Positions 54,013 through 62,985 of a DNA stretch of 64,000 nucleotides are shown here, in pieces. Under the pieces are notes generated by a model that saw only the letters and a list, made by a program, of their open reading frames with translations, did no database searches and was not told the DNA's origin. This DNA is from an uncultured Ruegeria sp. (GTDB lineage: Bacteria > Pseudomonadota > Alphaproteobacteria > Rhodobacterales > Rhodobacteraceae): assembly GCF_947504215.1 (NCBI RefSeq), contig NZ_CANNGO010000001.1:744001-808000 (forward strand). The letters run 5' to 3'. A program made the position numbers and the translations under genes. Position 1 is the stretch's first letter; the number at the start of each line of letters is the position of its first letter.

Positions 54013-54717
54013 ATGACAGACAAAGTGGCCCTGATTACAGCAGGCGGCAGCGGAATGGGGGCAGACGCTGCACGGCGGTTGGCAGCTGACGGATTCAAAG
54101 TGGGCATTCTGTCTTCCTCGGGCAAAGGCGAGGCACTTGCACATGAGCTGGGCGGCGTGGGTGTGACAGGATCGAACCAATCCAATGATGATCTGCAAAA
54201 GCTGGTGGATACGACCATGGCGCATTGGGGACGGGTCGACGTGCTGGTCAACTCGGCAGGTCACGGGCCGCGCGCAGGCGTTTTGGAGCTGACGGATGAG
54301 GATTGGCATCAAGGCATGGACGTCTACTTCCTGAATGCAGTCCGCCCAACCCGTCTGGTGACGCCGATCATGAAGGCACAGGGTGGCGGCGCGATCATCA
54401 ACATCTCGACCTTTGCGGCGTTCGAACCGGACCCTGTGTTCCCGACGTCGGGCGTGTTTCGCGCCGGGTTGGCCGCATTCACCAAGCTGTTTTCGGACAA
54501 GTATGCCGCCGAGAATATCCGGATGAACAACGTGCTGCCCGGCTTCATCGATAGCTTGCCCGAGAAAGAAGAGTTCCGGTCGCGCATCCCCATGGGGCGC
54601 TATGGGCGCAGCTATGATGAGATCGCTTCGGTCATTTCTATGCTTGCGTCCGAAGGTGGCGGTTACATCACCGGGCAGAACATCCGCGTGGATGGTGGTA
54701 TCACCCGGTCTGTTTAA
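54013..54717 (+). CDS. Atypical SDR family oxidoreductase lacking the Tyr-x3-Lys motif
   Basis: A 234-residue SDR from the second ATG of ATGATG (54013, with GGAG 7 bases upstream). The cofactor loop AGGSGMGADAARRLA and NSAG are present, but the place of YxxxK reads SGVFRAGLAAFTK: there is no Tyr three residues before Lys. The C-terminal GQNIRVDGG is normal. It may use another acid or act as a binding protein. It is convergent with the flavoprotein gene that follows. Confidence 0.8.
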   Translation: MTDKVALITAGGSGMGADAARRLAADGFKVGILSSSGKGEALAHELGGVGVTGSNQSNDDLQKLVDTTMAHWGRVDVLVNSAGHGPRAGVLELTDEDWHQGMDVYFLNAVRPTRLVTPIMKAQGGGAIINISTFAAFEPDPVFPTSGVFRAGLAAFTKLFSDKYAAENIRMNNVLPGFIDSLPEKEEFRSRIPMGRYGRSYDEIASVISMLASEGGGYITGQNIRVDGGITRSV

Positions 54718-54721
54718 GCCA

Positions 54722-55993
54722 TCAGGTTCGCGCCTTGATAAAATGCGTCAGTGCCGCGCCTGTTTCGAAATAGGCGCGGCGCAAACCTGTCCAGCTTTCG
54801 CGATGTTCTGGAACCACAGGCACGGGCAGGCATGACGGATCATCTTTCAGCAAGCTTTCCGCCATCAGCCGCCCGAACACCGTTCCGGGTCCGATGCCGC
54901 GCCCGGAAAACCCGTGCACCGACAATGCATTTGGTCCAATCTGGGTGATCTTTGGAAGGTGGTCCGACGTCATGGCAATGCGCCCATGCCACCCTTGCTC
55001 CAAAGGCTGCTCCGACAATTGAGGATAAAGCACAGCCAGTTTCCGTTTGGCCCAGGCAGAATGCGCCCCACGCCCCGCGTTGCCCAGATCACCCATACCC
55101 CCAATGATCATGCGCCCATCCTGATCTAACCGGAATGAGGTCATAATCAAACCGGTGTCCCAACATCCCTCGCCCTGTGGCAGGATGGTAGCGCGCAGGT
55201 TGGGCGACAGGGGTGCAGTGGCATATTGAAAGTAGTAGACCGGCACATAGGCGGGTGCCGTGTCCTTTAGCCTCTGATGATAGGCGTTTGTGGCCTGAAT
55301 GATCGATCTGGCCTGAACCGTGCCGCTGGGCATAGTCAGAGCCCAGCACTCATTCCGATACTGAATGGTCTGAACCGGGCTTTGCGTGAATAAAAGCGCT
55401 CCTGCTTCTGATGCGGCCCGGGCCAGACCGACCACATAGGACAGGGGCTGAATTGTCCCGGCGCGCGGGTCGAACAGCGCACCGTGAAACGTTGTGCTGC
55501 CAGTTCGGGCAAGCGCAGCTTCGGCCGACAAAAGCTCTACCGGCGCGCCCGCAGTGCTGAGTTGTGCGTGCCGGGTTTGAATGTCGCGAAAGCCGGACGC
55601 GGAATGCGCACAATGCAGGGTCCCGTTTTGGACAGGTTCGCACGCGATCTTATGTGCATCGATCAACGCAAAAACATCCGAAGGTGCTTTGGCCAGCAAA
55701 TCGATCAAGCGATCCCCAACGTTTTGCCCCAGATGCGATCGAATTTCGTCTGGGGGCAGCCAAAGCCCTGCATTCACCAGCCCGACATTGCGACCCGATC
55801 CACCATGTCCAATTTCATGCGCCTCTAGCAGGCAGACAGATGCCCCCGCTTTTGCTGCGGTAAGCGCCGCCGAGCAACCCGTATAGCCGCCGCCAATGAC
55901 GGCCAGATCAACCGTCAGGTCGTCTGACAAAGACGCCGTCTTCAATGTTTCGCAGCAAGTGTCGCGCCACAACGCGTGTTCGGTGGTGTTCAC
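54722..55993 (-). CDS. FAD-dependent oxidoreductase (DAO superfamily)
   Basis: A 423-residue flavoenzyme with VIGGGYTGCSAALTAAKAGASVCLLEAHEIGHGGSGRNVGLVNAG, the FAD motif, and GFSGRGIGPGTVFGRLMAESL at the C terminus. It resembles gamma-glutamylputrescine oxidase/D-amino-acid dehydrogenases and is a distant paralogue of the oxidase at 12206. Substrate is unknown. It is not tightly linked to the next minus-strand gene (42 bases). Confidence 0.85.
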   Translation of the reverse strand: MNTTEHALWRDTCCETLKTASLSDDLTVDLAVIGGGYTGCSAALTAAKAGASVCLLEAHEIGHGGSGRNVGLVNAGLWLPPDEIRSHLGQNVGDRLIDLLAKAPSDVFALIDAHKIACEPVQNGTLHCAHSASGFRDIQTRHAQLSTAGAPVELLSAEAALARTGSTTFHGALFDPRAGTIQPLSYVVGLARAASEAGALLFTQSPVQTIQYRNECWALTMPSGTVQARSIIQATNAYHQRLKDTAPAYVPVYYFQYATAPLSPNLRATILPQGEGCWDTGLIMTSFRLDQDGRMIIGGMGDLGNAGRGAHSAWAKRKLAVLYPQLSEQPLEQGWHGRIAMTSDHLPKITQIGPNALSVHGFSGRGIGPGTVFGRLMAESLLKDDPSCLPVPVVPEHRESWTGLRRAYFETGAALTHFIKART

Positions 55994-56035
55994 TGTGAAC
56001 CTCGGTGCATTGTCGCCCGGATCATTAGCCCACTT

Positions 56036-57070
56036 CTATCCCGTTGCAAGAGACCTTTGATCGTCGCGACCCATGGCAATCACAACAGGTGACCCCTCTT
56101 GTTCTGCGAGAAAGGCAGATTTATTCGCCATACCCCGCCACTCGGCCTGAACCAGCGATTGCGCCACCGCGCCACTCAGCGTTGCCCCTGGACCGGTCAC
56201 GATAAACAAATCCGGCGCGAACTCGCGCGCAGCCGTTTGCACAGCGCGGGTGAAATCGTAGGCCTCGGTCACCTGATGGCCCAGGGTGTAATCCCACAAC
56301 GCCGCGGTATCGCTTGCGCCCGGCCACCAGATCTTGCCGCGCCCGTCAATCAGGGGGTGCTTTGGTTGTTCGAACAGATCTGCGCCCAACAGCGCCCGAC
56401 CTTCTGCTGCAACGGGTGCCTGCAGTCGGGTGTGGAACGCGGCGTGGTTCGGCAAACGCATTGGAAAGCGTTCCTGAACCGAAGGTTGGGACGCTTCAAA
56501 GGCCGCCAATCCGGCCTCGTTCCCTGCCATCACCAGCATCCCACCCAGATCAATCGACAATGCCAGATCATGGTGGTCCAGTGCATCGATACGTGCGACA
56601 TCTTCAATCAGGGCAGTTTTTCGATCCGGGTCATTGGTCCAACTGTCATCCGTAGAGGGATAGACCAGTTGGCCGCCGATCAGATGCTCCTGCATCAAGG
56701 TCCCCATGGTGTTGACGACGCGAAACCCGTTCTCATCACTCAATGCGCCAGCGGCGGCGAGCGCGATGTACCAACCCATGGAATTACCTGTAACCGCCAC
56801 AACCTCGATATCGTCGGCGAGTGATTGCGCATCAGCAAGCGAAGCCGCGTAGATCAAAGGCGAGGCCACGTCGCCACGGGAGTACTTGCCAACCGTAAAG
56901 CGCTTGGCGCCGTCCAATGCAGTGACCACTTCTTGACCGGCCTCAGCCCGAATGGCATCAAACTTTTGGAACATTGGCAAGCGTTCGGCATGGTGCCGGT
57001 GCAGATAGCCCAGTTCGGGTTTGTTATAGGTGCCCCGACCGGGGCAGATCACAACGGCAGTGCGGGTCAT
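56036..57070 (-). CDS. ACP S-malonyltransferase-like acyltransferase
   Basis: A 344-residue FabD-fold protein. The nucleophile elbow is VTGNSMGWYIALAAAGAL (Ser in GNSMG), and the catalytic-His region RLPNHAAFHTRLQ is present. It differs from housekeeping FabD in length and in opening (VVICPGRGTYNKPELGYLHRH), so it probably serves a specific pathway. It overlaps the fused E1 gene by four bases. No ketosynthase or carrier protein is nearby. Confidence 0.8.
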   Translation of the reverse strand: MTRTAVVICPGRGTYNKPELGYLHRHHAERLPMFQKFDAIRAEAGQEVVTALDGAKRFTVGKYSRGDVASPLIYAASLADAQSLADDIEVVAVTGNSMGWYIALAAAGALSDENGFRVVNTMGTLMQEHLIGGQLVYPSTDDSWTNDPDRKTALIEDVARIDALDHHDLALSIDLGGMLVMAGNEAGLAAFEASQPSVQERFPMRLPNHAAFHTRLQAPVAAEGRALLGADLFEQPKHPLIDGRGKIWWPGASDTAALWDYTLGHQVTEAYDFTRAVQTAAREFAPDLFIVTGPGATLSGAVAQSLVQAEWRGMANKSAFLAEQEGSPVVIAMGRDDQRSLATG

Positions 57071-59259
57071 GTCTTGGCTCTGGTCAGTGCGATCGCCGCC
57101 GAAACGATATCGTCTTTCGATGGCAGAGGCGCGGCATAGGCCGGGCCGGTGGCGATGAAACTGTCTTCGGCCACGACGCGCGCGACAGAATTGCGCGCAT
57201 CTTCTTCACAGAAAAACGTCATCAAAGCCTCGGATTGACTGCCAGTCTGGCGGCATTCATCAACGATCAGAACGTGTTTACAGCCTTCCGTCGCCTGCCT
57301 CAGCGCGTCGACCGGCAGCGGGGCCAACCAACGCATATCGATGATCCGAGTGTTTAGTCCAGCGGCGTGCAACTGTTGCAGCGTCTGTTGCGACAGGTAG
57401 TGCCCATTGCCATAGGTCACGATGGCCAGATCTGTGCCGTCGCCGTGTACCCCGACCTCGCCCAACGCGACCCGTTGATCGGGTGATGGGTAGGTTGTCA
57501 TCCAGCCACCATCCTGCGGCTGGTGCAAATCCCGCATGGGGTAGAGCGCGATGGGTTCAAGAAACACCACAACCCGCTGTTCTTCCCGGGCCAGTCGAAT
57601 ACATTCGCGCAACATCTGCGCCGCGTCTGATCCGGTCGAGGGGCAGGCAATGATCACGCCGGGAATATCGCGCAGGACGGCCAGTGAGTTGTCGTTGTGG
57701 AAATGGCCCCCAAAACCCTTTTGGTATCCCAACCCGGCGATCCGTAGAACCATTGGGTTGGTAAACTGCCCGTTCGAAAAGAACGGCAGGGTCGCAGCTT
57801 CGCCCCGGATCTGATCTTCGGCATTGTGCAAATAGGCCAGAAACTGGATTTCGGGGATCGGAATGAAACCGTTATGCGCCATACCGATTGCCAAGCCCAG
57901 GATAGACTGTTCGTCCAGCAGCGTGTCGACCACCCGGTCTGGCCCGAACCGCTGCTGCAACTTTTGCGTTACGCCGTAGACCCCGCCTTTGCGACCAACA
58001 TCCTCGCCCATGCAGACGATCTCGCCGTGTTCCAGCATCAGATCGGTGAGCGCCCAGTTGATCAGGCGGCTCATGGGTTGGGGATCATCCATCACACGCA
58101 AATCCCCACCAAACGCCTTGGAGCGGGCCTCGGCGCTGGGTCCGTTGGTGGGCGTGCAATCGCGTTTTGGCGGAACAAGACTGGCCATGACCTCTTGCGC
58201 CGTGGTCAGGTGTGGGCGGGTCGCGGCCTCGGCTGCTATGCGATCAGTGCGGGCGCAGGTTTGTTCGTAGATCTTCAGCGCCTGATCTGGGGACAGGGCA
58301 GCTGCCTGATCCAGAAGGCGCACGGAATGCAAAAGCGGATCATTGGCCTCATCCGCCTCAACCTCGGACTTTCGCAGGTAAGTAGTCGGAACGTCTGCCC
58401 CGGCATGGCCATAAAGGCGCACAGTCTTCAGATGCAGGAACGCAGGTTTGCGGCGCGTGCGCACATAGTCGGCAGCCTGCCGCGCAATCGCGTAAGTTTC
58501 GTAGAGATCGAGACCATTGGCCTGAAAATACTTGATTCCCGGCCGATGCTCCATCGACGCCTGAATCCAACCCTTCGGTGTTTTGACCGAAATGCCAATG
58601 CCATTGTCTTCGCACACAAAGAGCAAAGGCAAAGGGGTAGATTGCACACTGGTCCAACCAGCTGTGTTGATCGCGCCCTGCGCTGTCGAGTGGTTGGCAG
58701 AAGCATCGCCAAAGGAACACATCGCAATTCCATCCTCGGGCAATTCCCGATGCTCGGGATCATGACGCCGCGCTGCACCCAGCGAATAGGCCGCACCAAC
58801 TGCCTTTGGCAGGTGGCTCGCGATGGTCGAGGTCTGTGGCGGGATGTATAGCGCCTTGGATCCCAACACCTTGTGACGACCTCCGGATGTCGGGTCTTCC
58901 TTGGAACAAGCAAAGCTGAGCAGCATATCCCAAGCGATCTGCTGTCCGGGCACCTGTTCGGCCCGTGCGATCTGAAAGGCCGCATCGCGATAATGCAAAA
59001 ACGCGATATCCGTAGGACGCAAAGCATGGGCAACCGCCGCCATGCCTTCATGCCCCGACGACCCAATCGTATAAAACCCCTGCCCGGCCTTTTGCATCGT
59101 GCGACTGGTACGGTCCAACGCACGGCTGAGCACCTGCGAGCGGAGCAGCGAAACCGCGTCTGTCGCGCTCAAACCCGCCTGAGGCGGCGCGCCGTTGGGC
59201 AGATCGCCCTTGGCAACCCGAGACAGGAAGTTCTCATGAACAATCTGAGCGCGGTCCAT
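57067..59259 (-). CDS. Fused 2-oxoacid dehydrogenase E1 alpha/beta (thiamine diphosphate)
   Basis: A 730-residue ThDP enzyme. The alpha half shows IGSSGHEGMAAVAHALRPTDIAFLHYRD, SFGDASANHSTAQGAIN and FVCEDNGIGIS; the beta half shows IVCMGEDVGRKGGVYG, DEQSILGLAIGMAHNG and PEIQFLAYLHNAEDQI. It looks like a branched-chain or acetoin-type E1 with subunits fused, as in some bacteria. No lipoyl E2 or E3 gene is near, so it may borrow one or do a non-oxidative reaction. The malonyltransferase-like gene is co-translated downstream. Confidence 0.88.
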   Translation of the reverse strand: MDRAQIVHENFLSRVAKGDLPNGAPPQAGLSATDAVSLLRSQVLSRALDRTSRTMQKAGQGFYTIGSSGHEGMAAVAHALRPTDIAFLHYRDAAFQIARAEQVPGQQIAWDMLLSFACSKEDPTSGGRHKVLGSKALYIPPQTSTIASHLPKAVGAAYSLGAARRHDPEHRELPEDGIAMCSFGDASANHSTAQGAINTAGWTSVQSTPLPLLFVCEDNGIGISVKTPKGWIQASMEHRPGIKYFQANGLDLYETYAIARQAADYVRTRRKPAFLHLKTVRLYGHAGADVPTTYLRKSEVEADEANDPLLHSVRLLDQAAALSPDQALKIYEQTCARTDRIAAEAATRPHLTTAQEVMASLVPPKRDCTPTNGPSAEARSKAFGGDLRVMDDPQPMSRLINWALTDLMLEHGEIVCMGEDVGRKGGVYGVTQKLQQRFGPDRVVDTLLDEQSILGLAIGMAHNGFIPIPEIQFLAYLHNAEDQIRGEAATLPFFSNGQFTNPMVLRIAGLGYQKGFGGHFHNDNSLAVLRDIPGVIIACPSTGSDAAQMLRECIRLAREEQRVVVFLEPIALYPMRDLHQPQDGGWMTTYPSPDQRVALGEVGVHGDGTDLAIVTYGNGHYLSQQTLQQLHAAGLNTRIIDMRWLAPLPVDALRQATEGCKHVLIVDECRQTGSQSEALMTFFCEEDARNSVARVVAEDSFIATGPAYAAPLPSKDDIVSAAIALTRAKT

Positions 59260-59406
59260 GCTTTGGCCTTTTCAGTCTAAGTGGGGCGACCCCGGTTTTC
59301 GATGCGCCGGCTGGGAAATCCCCAACAAATCACACAATTCCTGTATCTCGCTGGCCCCGGTAAAACTCCAGTGATATTCAGACGCAAAGGTATGAGGATT
59401 TATCAT

Positions 59407-60309
59407 ATGATCGCGCCCCGCCGCTTTCTACCATCGATTTCGTCGCTGTTGGCATTAGAGGCTGTAGACCGTCTCGGCAGCGCCTCGGCAGCAGCCGAGG
59501 AGTTGTCGCTGACCCAAAGCGCCATTAGTCGGCAACTCAAGGCGATGGAAGAACAGCTGGGGGTCGAGTTGATCCAGCGCACCCAGATGCGGCTGAACCT
59601 GACGCCTGCCGCCAAAGACTATGTTCAGACAGCGCGGGCATCCTTGCACCAACTGGCGCAGGCATCCTTAAAGCTAAAGGCAAACCCGACCGGCGGATCG
59701 CTACACCTGTCGATCCTTCCCGCCTTTGGTATGCACTGGCTGGCCCCAAAGCTTCAGGACTTCGCCCGCCGCCACCCGGAAGTGACAGTAAACCTGAACA
59801 CGCGCCTGCGGCGGTTCGATTTCGACACCGAGCCCTTTGACGCCGCTTTCCATTTTGGCCAACAAAACTGGAGCGGGGTGAACTACATGCAGATCATGCA
59901 TGAAGAGGTCTTGCCGGTTTGCGCCCCGACGTTGCTACCGGAACGCGCAGAAAGCATCGACTGGCTGACCAATGCCCCCCTGCTGCACATCGAAACACGA
60001 CCCGACGGGTGGGAACGGTGGTTCACCGCGCAAGGTCATCCGATCAAGGGATTGCAGGGCATGGTGTTCGATCAGTTTTCTACCATGATTCAAGCAACTA
60101 TTCATGGTTTAGGCGTCGGGCTGCTTCCCAGCTATCTAGTGGCCGAAGACCTGAAGAATGGCCGCCTCGCGCAGGCCTGGGACGGGCCCGAGGTTAGCCT
60201 GGGCGATTATTATCTGGTCTGGCCAAAGGGAAAGGCCGAGTCAGAGCCATTGAAATCCTTCCGCAAGTGGCTACAAACGCAACTTGACCAGGCACCTAAA
60301 CATAGCTGA
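59407..60309 (+). CDS. LysR family transcriptional regulator
   Basis: A 300-residue LysR protein (GcvA-like): SLLALEAVDRLGSASAAAEELSLTQSAISRQLKAMEEQLGVELIQR. ATG 59407 follows GAGGA by 8 bases; the longer frame is rejected. It is divergent from the fused E1 gene and likely controls the E1/malonyltransferase pair. Confidence 0.9.
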   Translation: MIAPRRFLPSISSLLALEAVDRLGSASAAAEELSLTQSAISRQLKAMEEQLGVELIQRTQMRLNLTPAAKDYVQTARASLHQLAQASLKLKANPTGGSLHLSILPAFGMHWLAPKLQDFARRHPEVTVNLNTRLRRFDFDTEPFDAAFHFGQQNWSGVNYMQIMHEEVLPVCAPTLLPERAESIDWLTNAPLLHIETRPDGWERWFTAQGHPIKGLQGMVFDQFSTMIQATIHGLGVGLLPSYLVAEDLKNGRLAQAWDGPEVSLGDYYLVWPKGKAESEPLKSFRKWLQTQLDQAPKHS

Positions 60310-60334
60310 CAGGCAGAAGACCGCCCTTTCGCCA

Positions 60335-61492
60335 CTACACGTCCAGAGATCGCGCGATCAGCTCTTTCATGACTTCGTTGGTGCCGCCATAGATCATCTG
60401 TACCCGCGCGTCCGCATACAACCGGGCAATCGGGTACTCCATCATGAACCCATAGCCACCAAACAACTGCAGACATTCGTGCATAATTTCATTCTGCACC
60501 TCTGAGCCCCAGTATTTGACCATTGATGCGGTGGCGGCATCCAACTCGCCTGCCTCAAGCTTGCCGATGCAATCATTAACAAAGCTGCGCAGCACTTCGG
60601 CCTTGGTCTTGCATTCAGCCAGCTTGAACCGCGTGTTCTGGAAATCCATGACACGCTGACCGAATGCTTTCCTCTCCTGAACGTATTTCACCGTCTCAGC
60701 GATGGCAAAGTCGATTGCGCCCAGCGCCATCAGGCCAATGGTCAAACGCTCCCAAGGCAGTTGCTTCATCAGTTGATAGAACCCCTGACCTTCTTCGGGC
60801 CCCAAAAGGTTGGTCATGGGAACCTTGACGTCTTCAAAGAACAGCTCGGCGGTGTCGTTGCCCTTCATTCCAAGTTTTTTGAGGTTGCGCCCGCGGCGAA
60901 AACCATCGGCCCCGTCGGTTTCCACGGCAACCAGCGATACGCCTTTGGCCCCGAGGGATTTGTCTGTTTTGGCCGCAATGATTATCAGGTCCGCAGTCTG
61001 TCCATTGGTAATGAAGATCTTGGATCCGTTGATACGATAGGAATTCCCATCCTTCTCAGCTGTCGTCCGAACGGCTTGCACATCTGACCCTGTACCGGGT
61101 TCGGTCATCGCAAGTGCGCCAACCATCTCGCCCGAGGCCAGCTTGGGCAGCCATTTCCGTTTTTGATCTTCGCTGCCATAGGCGGTGATGTAATGGGTGA
61201 CAATGGATTGGATACCGTACCCCCACCCTGCATCCCCACGCGCGGCCTGTTCGTAGATGGTGACTGAATCGAATCCCATTCCGCCACCGACACCGCCGTA
61301 TTCCTCGGCGATCGCCCCCGCCATCAGGCCGGTGTCGCCTGCTTTTTTCCAGAACTCACGATCAACGACGCCGTTGGCGGCCCAGGTTTCGACATTTGGG
61401 CTAAGCTCATCATCCATGAATCTGCCTGCCATTTCAGCAAACATCCGGTGTTCGTCAGTGACCCATGCGGCGGTGGAGGAAAACAGCGACAT
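60335..61492 (-). CDS. Acyl-CoA dehydrogenase (long-chain/isovaleryl-like)
   Basis: A 385-residue FAD enzyme: ALAMTEPGTGSDVQAVRTTA, ITNGQTADLIIIAAKT, and the C-terminal QLFGGYGFMMEYPIARLYADARVQMIYGGTNEVMKELIARSL. The usual catalytic Glu of the YEGT position is Gly (YGGT), as in LCAD and isovaleryl-CoA dehydrogenases, where the base lies on an earlier helix. It oxidises an acyl-CoA to the 2-enoyl-CoA. ATG 61492 starts the family's N-terminal helix. The TetR gene upstream is read in the same direction, 154 bases away. Confidence 0.92.
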   Translation of the reverse strand: MSLFSSTAAWVTDEHRMFAEMAGRFMDDELSPNVETWAANGVVDREFWKKAGDTGLMAGAIAEEYGGVGGGMGFDSVTIYEQAARGDAGWGYGIQSIVTHYITAYGSEDQKRKWLPKLASGEMVGALAMTEPGTGSDVQAVRTTAEKDGNSYRINGSKIFITNGQTADLIIIAAKTDKSLGAKGVSLVAVETDGADGFRRGRNLKKLGMKGNDTAELFFEDVKVPMTNLLGPEEGQGFYQLMKQLPWERLTIGLMALGAIDFAIAETVKYVQERKAFGQRVMDFQNTRFKLAECKTKAEVLRSFVNDCIGKLEAGELDAATASMVKYWGSEVQNEIMHECLQLFGGYGFMMEYPIARLYADARVQMIYGGTNEVMKELIARSLDV

Positions 61493-61646
61493 CTCAAACT
61501 CTCCGATCAGTGGTTACAGAAAGGCTATATTTTGCGAAGCCCTCTGCCAATCCGTGTGACGCCGCGTCGCAAACCGGCGCAACGCAACGTTCGCAGCTGC
61601 CTATGTCGGGATTTTCACAGTGCGCAAAACCGGAAAATTCAGGCGA

Positions 61647-62210
61647 TCAGCCCTGCGCAATCTTGAGCAGTTGTTGCGCAGCCTCTTTTGCATCTTTGGC
61701 GGGGCTGGTGTTCTTCAAAAGTACAGCAGACACGATCGCGCCCTCTTGCAACAAGACGATCTGACTGGCCAGCTTTGCCGGATCGTCTACCCCAGCGTCG
61801 CGCGCCAATCGGGTGAAATGCTCCAACAGCAGGCGCTTGTGTTCAGCAGCTTGCACATGAATCGGGTGGTCGGCATCCTGATACTCGGCCCCTGCTTTGA
61901 TGAACATGCATCCGCGAAAGCCGTCCTCCTCGAACCATTCTCTCAGCGCATCAAAGCTGGCGATCAGTTGTTCAGCAGGTGTATCCGCCACCTCTTCGAT
62001 CCGACGCAGCAGCCAATTGCGAAAGCTCTCATCCCGCAGTCGCAGAGCCGCCAGGATCAGGTCTTCCTTGGTGCGGAAATGCTTGTACATGGAGGTTTTG
62101 GACACACCAGTTTCCACAACAAGCTTGTCCATGCCGGTGGCGTGAAACCCGTCTCTGTAAAAGACCTGCAGGGCCTTTCTGACCAGCTCATCCCTCTTGT
62201 TTGGACGCAT
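61647..62210 (-). CDS. TetR/AcrR family transcriptional regulator
   Basis: A 187-residue regulator from ATG 62210 (MRPNKRDELVRKALQVFYRDGFHATGMDKLVVETGVSKTSMYKHFRTKEDLI, the TetR helix-turn-helix). The remainder is an all-helical ligand domain with a Cys-containing FRGCMFIKAGAEY segment. The longer frame would extend through the operator and is rejected. It is divergent from the DUF1348 gene; three 14-base operators (62228-62398) fit repression of both directions. Confidence 0.92.
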   Translation of the reverse strand: MRPNKRDELVRKALQVFYRDGFHATGMDKLVVETGVSKTSMYKHFRTKEDLILAALRLRDESFRNWLLRRIEEVADTPAEQLIASFDALREWFEEDGFRGCMFIKAGAEYQDADHPIHVQAAEHKRLLLEHFTRLARDAGVDDPAKLASQIVLLQEGAIVSAVLLKNTSPAKDAKEAAQQLLKIAQG

Positions 62211-62221
62211 GATTCGGCTCC

Positions 62222-62245
62222 TATATGTACCGATCTGTACATATA
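62222..62245. promoter_or_regulatory. TetR operator next to its own start
   Basis: TATATGTAC-CGATCT-GTACATATA, 9-bp perfect arms, 12 bases before the tetR ATG. Its core TACCGATCTGTACA recurs twice at 62357-62398. The position fits autorepression. Confidence 0.75.
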
Positions 62246-62356
62246 TAATCGAACCATCGGGCGCAACATCACGATATTTAATACATTTTATCAATGCAGT
62301 ACGTTACGGACGTTACTGCACTTTCGCATCTTGCCTGTTTTTTGCTTGAAAAAGGT

Positions 62357-62398
62357 TACCGATCTGTACATTGTCAATATAGTTTACCGATCTGTACA
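62357..62398. promoter_or_regulatory. Tandem TetR operators (two copies)
   Basis: TACCGATCTGTACA occurs at 62357-62370 and 62385-62398, exactly 28 bases apart, with TATAGT (62378-62383), a possible -10, between them. They would control the promoter of the small ORF/DUF1348/PNPOx genes. The copies are identical to each other and to the core near tetR. Confidence 0.75.
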
Positions 62399-62414
62399 CC
62401 TTAGGATTTACCCA

Positions 62415-62498
62415 ATGAAACGCCATGCCAGCCCATTTTCCCCGCAATACGTCCCCTTCATGTTGACACTTGCCCTTATTGCCGCCGCACTGACCTGA
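62415..62498 (+). CDS. Possible 27-residue leader or membrane peptide
   Basis: An ATG-started frame of 27 codons ([27 protein letters not shown]) begins 17 bases after the second tandem operator, with AGGATT upstream as ribosome site. It has a short basic start and a hydrophobic C-terminal half, like a small membrane peptide. It ends 11 bases before the DUF1348 gene. Whether it is translated is unknown. Confidence 0.4.
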   Translation: MKRHASPFSPQYVPFMLTLALIAAALT

Positions 62499-62509
62499 AA
62501 GACAAAAAA

Positions 62510-62974
62510 ATGGGCCGACCCCCTCTACCACCCTTCAGTCAGGAAACCGCCACTCAAAAGGTTCGGATGGCGGAAAACGCATGGAACAGCCGAGATGCGG
62601 ATATTGTAACGCCGGCATACACAGACGACAGCCAATGGCGGAACCGGGCTGAGTTCCTGTCGGGCCATACTGACATCCATGCCTTTTTGACCCGCAAATG
62701 GCACAAAGAGCTGGACTACCGGCTAATCAAAGAGCTTTGGGCTTTTTCAGGCCACCGTATCGCTGTCCGCTATGCCTATGAATGGCATGATGACAGCGGA
62801 CAATGGTTCCGTTCTTATGGAAATGAAAACTGGGCGTTTGCTGCAGATGGAAGAATGTCGCATCGCCACGCTTCGCTGAATGACCTTCGCATATCAGAAG
62901 ATCAGCGGTTGTTTCACTGGCCGCTCGGCCAACGCCCCGATGATCACCCCGGGTTGTCCGATCTTGGACTTTAG
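62510..62974 (+). CDS. DUF1348 (NTF2-like) family protein
   Basis: A 154-residue protein: [90 protein letters not shown], all characteristic of DUF1348, an NTF2-like fold of unknown reaction. It is likely in one operon with the PNPOx-like gene, 11 bases downstream, under TetR control. Confidence 0.88.
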   Translation: MGRPPLPPFSQETATQKVRMAENAWNSRDADIVTPAYTDDSQWRNRAEFLSGHTDIHAFLTRKWHKELDYRLIKELWAFSGHRIAVRYAYEWHDDSGQWFRSYGNENWAFAADGRMSHRHASLNDLRISEDQRLFHWPLGQRPDDHPGLSDLGL

Positions 62975-62985
62975 GAGGATTTGTG

